A stretch of DNA of 12,003 nucleotides from Entrophospora sp. SA101. Lineage: Eukaryota > Glomeromycota > Glomeromycetes > Entrophosporales > Entrophosporaceae. Location of the stretch: contig CAUDNR010001685.1 in NCBI GenBank assembly GCA_958430865.1, forward strand, positions 1 to 12,003, read 5' to 3'. The notes under the pieces were generated by a model that ran no database searches, was not told where the DNA came from, and saw only the letters and a program-made list of their open reading frames with translations. A program made the translations under genes and the position numbers. This document shows, one piece after another, positions 9,422 to 12,003 of the stretch (positions within the stretch are counted from its first letter, which is position 1; every line of letters begins with the position of its first letter).

Positions 9422-10112
9422 CTAGTATAAATCTTGATAATTTCCTTTATCATCAATTATTGCATTAATGACTTGTTAATTTTTCAATAATATCATCCTG
9501 ACCAAAGTATTCATTACAATATCTCCCAACAATTTGAGAATATTACCAACAAAATTCAGACAAATTACATGCAACTCAAATTGGTTTGGTGATTTCAATG
9601 GTCAAAATTATTCCAATGTTGATGGTAGAAAGTAGAAATTAATTACGGCACTCACTATTAAAAACATAAGTGTAACACCCCCTTATGACACGTGTAAACC
9701 CCTTTATGACGGTGTCAAAATACTTTGGGCTGCATATATAATCAGAATCAAACTCTTCTAAACTTTCTGTATTTTCAATTTGAGCAGGTTTGTAAAATTG
9801 AAACCCCCTTTGCATGACAATTTAAGTAATCTTCAAGCATCCATTGAGCTTAATTGTTTTACCACAAATATAAACAGCCTTCTTAGCATTAACAATATGG
9901 GCACAATATGGGTGTTTTAAAAGTCGCTCTTTATCAGTCACCCGTGATGTCACACGATCAATATAGTGACTGCAATAACTATGTAAGATTTATGTGTAAC
10001 ATTTCGATTTTTACTATTAAAATTCAACATAAAAAATTTCCTTCACAGGTGTAACTACTGTTTCTTTTTTAGTAAGATCCACAATCTTTTGCACAGACAT
10101 TCTTTGAGACAT
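9422..10112 (-). pseudogene. Decayed reverse-strand repeated/transposon-like coding sequence
   Basis: Reverse-strand fragments follow each other in different frames. The first starts MSQRMSVQKIVDLTKKETV at 10112, with a stop at 10017. An open stretch at 9986-9822 contains VTSRVTDKERLLKHPYCAHI and AVYICGKTIKLN. A second frame near 9848-9807 reads WMLEDYLNCHAKG. A third, at 9815-9639, starts MQRGFQFYKPAQIENTES. Then come 9542-9465 (GRYCNEYFGQDDIIEKL) and 9475-9422 (VINAIIDDKGNYQDLY, then TAG, then WQIFEVMFKV). The fragments are collinear and look like one protein broken by frameshifts and stops. The C..., K.IKL..., YL..H spacing suggests a zinc-finger-like module, but the first Cys position reads Tyr. 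From memory it resembles proteins multiplied in Rhizophagus genomes; I could not confirm a family. A real intron between 10050 and 9980 is possible. Confidence 0.5.
9670..9710 (+). repeat. Imperfect tandem direct repeat, 22-base period
   Basis: GTGTAACACCCCCTTATGAC (9670-9689) is followed by GTGTAAACCCCTTTATGAC (9692-9710), nearly the same unit 22 bases on. It is GC-richer than its surroundings. On the reverse strand it lies inside the 9815-9639 frame, where it gives VIKGFTRVIRG. It may be a duplication inside the relic gene or part of an element end. Confidence 0.6.
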
Positions 10113-10218
10113 TATTTATTTCCCTGCAAAATTTGAACCATTGCTTTATAAGAGAATGGAAAAGGATGGTCGTTTGAAAGTTTATGCTTCGGGTTTTAAT
10201 GATCGACAATATTACTAA

Positions 10219-11046
10219 ACAACGCAATATAACATACAAATAATGCTGTTGGTTTAAGAATTAAAGCAGCGAAATTATTCTTATGGCGGGATTCTTTATT
10301 CATAATAATAAATAATATTTAATCATATTGCTGAACTAATCATGGAAGCTTCCTGACATGAAGGAGATTTGAAGATTTGAAAACTTTTTTTTTTCTTTAT
10401 TTGTTCATTCATATCATTCATATCTATTTGGCTAATACATACATATTTATATTAGACTTGATGATAACAATATTAATGGTTATTATTAATTGATTTTAGA
10501 TCGCTGGAGTATTAAATTTAAGAATAATTGGTAATAAGAAATATTGAGAAAAGATAAGTGGTAAAAAATAATTACATCTCTTTGTTCCTTTGGTTAAATT
10601 TTTTTTATTATTTATTTACATTATGCATAATTTAACTTGTAATTATGTAATTACTAAATTTTAACAACTGACTGACTACTAATAATAAATTCTTTGTTGT
10701 TTAATTCTTTATAACAGCAAATTAGTTTTAATATTTAATATTTATATATTTTTTTTCCATTGGTAATTCTTTCAATAAAGAAGTTTAGAAACAAAAGATA
10801 TTGAAGTGCATAAATAAGGTGTTATTCTTTAAAACAATTATGAAAAAATTCTTTAACTACCTCTGTTATTTAAACATTATAATTATTTATTAATAAAATA
10901 TACATAATATCATAACTTATTTTTGATAATTTAATTATTGTCCCATTGATCATTTAATTTTATAATTATTATCTGTATTTTAATTCCATAATTATAATTC
11001 ATAACAATAAATCCACTGTAAAATTGTTTATTAAATCTAAGAACAA
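10219..11046. other. AT-rich intergenic region, nothing recognisable
   Basis: About 830 bases of very AT-rich DNA with no open frame of protein-like composition on either strand, no RNA gene I can fold by eye and no clear repeat. Several homopolymer runs (T9 at 10386-10394, T8 near 10750) and palindromic AT stretches occur. The end of this region should include the promoter and 5' UTR of the gene starting at 11047, but no distinct element is visible. Confidence 0.55.
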
Positions 11047-11382
11047 ATGGATTTGAAAAAAAAACTACCTCATATTAAAGTAAGTGAGCAAAAGGAATAT
11101 GATAAAGAACAAAATCAAATTAACAATGATGAGACAGAACAAATAAATGATGACTTACTAGCTGTAATAGAAGAGACAATATCTGCCGCAAGTAATGGAA
11201 AAGTACAAGAGGTAAGATCTCCACTTCCTAAAAGCCAAAAATATACAGAAGAACAAATAATTCTTCAGGAGCTTATTAATTACACAGATTTGCCAAAAGA
11301 AGTTTGTATGAGAATAAATGAAGAATTGGTTAAAGTAAATGGTTCATGGACTAACAAAAAAGTAAGAGACTACTGGTATTAA
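11047..11382 (+). CDS. Small protein with possible Myb/homeodomain-like C-terminal helix
   Basis: A single-exon frame of 111 residues from the ATG at 11047 to the TAA at 11380-11382. Residues 1-75 are hydrophilic and charged (Lys, Glu, Gln, Asn) and probably disordered. Residues 75-111 look folded, with two amphipathic helices around IILQELINYTDLPKEVC and MRINEELVKVN, then WTNKKVRDYW, which resembles the recognition-helix region of Myb/SANT or homeodomain-like folds. That comparison is by eye and tentative. A GTAAGA at 11211 could be a donor, but the frame reads straight through and the next usable acceptor would give an intron too short to splice. The stop falls right after the Trp-Tyr of this helix, and the frame stays open for 12 more lysine-rich codons beyond it. 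It is either a small real gene or a truncated copy of a longer one. Confidence 0.5.
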   Translation: MDLKKKLPHIKVSEQKEYDKEQNQINNDETEQINDDLLAVIEETISAASNGKVQEVRSPLPKSQKYTEEQIILQELINYTDLPKEVCMRINEELVKVNGSWTNKKVRDYWY

Positions 11383-11446
11383 CACGTTAAAAAAAAATCT
11401 AAAAATGCCGGAGAATCATAAATATTTAATTAATTTAAAATATTTA

Positions 11447-11452
11447 AATAAA
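11447..11452 (+). terminator. AATAAA polyadenylation-like signal
   Basis: AATAAA occurs 65 bases after the stop of the 11047-11382 frame, in a stretch with further AATAA motifs. This is a suitable distance for 3' end formation, but the motif is common in DNA this AT-rich. Confidence 0.35.
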
Positions 11453-11579
11453 ATTAATAAATAATAATGTATATTGTTTTTTGCTTTTAATATCTTCCCC
11501 AAAAAAATAAAATGCCTAATAAATATATATTTTCAAAAGCTAATATTATACTCTACCTGTTAATGTTAAAAAGATCCCA

Positions 11580-11690
11580 ATGAGTCTTCTCCCTGAAAAG
11601 GATGGTGGTTCCGAAGACAAAAAGTATGTGCCTTTTCGAATAATTATTTCTCTTGAACAAAAAAAGCTAATGAAGTATAAAAGATTGTGA
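11580..11690 (+). CDS. Short open frame, 36 codons, unrecognised
   Basis: From the ATG at 11580 to the TGA at 11688 the strand encodes 36 residues beginning MSLLPEKDGGSEDKKYVPF and ending KKLMKYKRL. The first half is GC-richer and more protein-like in composition than neighbouring DNA. It could be a first exon or a relic joined to the fragments downstream. No family is recognised and no clear donor site follows. Confidence 0.25.
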   Translation: MSLLPEKDGGSEDKKYVPFRIIISLEQKKLMKYKRL

Positions 11691-11706
11691 TTGAAAGAGC
11701 GAAACT

Positions 11707-11898
11707 ATGAAAATATGTTTACATAGACATGAAGGATGTTTGATCATGCTTTTTCGTTCATTTTTGGTTTTAAAGTCTGTTGTACAGAAAAGTACTATGT
11801 CGATCGCTATAACAAAATCACTCATTGTGACATCACGTATGACTGATAAATATTTACGGAATCATGCTCACTTTGTATGTCTTTATACTATCATTTAT
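11707..11898 (+). pseudogene. Fragment related to the 9422-10112 relic, opposite orientation
   Basis: An open frame from 11707 contains IVTSRMTDKYLRNHAHFVCL, which parallels RVTSRVTDKERLLKHPYCAHI from the reverse-strand relic at 9822-9986. At the DNA level, 11826-11850 matches 9930-9954 (reverse complement) at 23 of 25 bases. After about 11890 the frame turns into a Tyr/Phe/Asn-rich low-complexity reading typical of non-coding DNA, and upstream it lacks any recognised start region. It is most likely a second, more diverged and truncated copy of the same repeated coding module. Confidence 0.45.
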
Positions 11899-12003
11899 TT
11901 TAAACAAATAAACTATGGTTTATACTATATATTAAATTTTAATTATGACCAAGCATTTTATAGGAAAACTTTATTATGGTGTGAAAAATGATCGATTTTT
12001 TAT

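Noticed and set aside
10156..10218. A 20-codon + strand frame beginning MEKDGRLKVYASGF
   Set aside because: Protein-like but too short, with no clear donor site; it shares only GAAAAGGATGGT with the region near 11595.
1..12003. tRNA, rRNA, CRISPR array or bacterial-style operon
   Set aside because: No cloverleaf, rRNA signature or regularly spaced repeats seen; the dense short introns show a eukaryotic nuclear region.

Overview
This looks like a fungal nuclear contig, most likely from an arbuscular mycorrhizal (Glomeromycotina, Rhizophagus-like) or related early-diverging fungus. The DNA is very AT-rich. The main gene is cut by many short introns (about 67-157 bases) with GT...AG ends, and its exons encode a fungal/animal-type protein. 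Genus is an inference from style, not proven.

Layout. Bases 1-766 are AT-rich upstream DNA with a microsatellite and no convincing gene. Bases 767-9081 (+ strand) hold one complete gene of 34 exons for Scc2/Mis4/NIPBL, the HEAT-repeat subunit of the cohesin loader. I joined the exons by hand. Every junction keeps phase and the total is 5418 nt (1806 codons including the stop), which is strong internal support. A canonical AATAAA lies about 45 bases after the stop. Bases 9160-10112 contain only broken reverse-strand coding fragments, with frame changes and stops, that look like a decayed repeated gene or transposon-derived gene. Bases 10219-11046 are very AT-rich with nothing recognisable. Bases 11047-11382 (+) encode a small hydrophilic protein with a possible DNA-binding helix at its C-terminus. 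Its stop codon is followed by an in-frame lysine-rich tail. Bases 11580-11991 hold further fragments, including a 25-base stretch nearly identical (23/25), in inverted orientation, to part of the 9422-10112 relic.

The most notable observation is a probable minor-spliceosome (U12-type) intron in the Scc2 gene. Its donor is ATATCCTT, a branch-like TTCTTAAT follows, and it has an AC (or AG) acceptor. The normal reading frame would hit a stop immediately inside this intron, and no GT donor is available there. Two further introns have in-frame alternative splice sites.

The cohesin loader is the only gene here with a confident function. The others show no sign of working with it.
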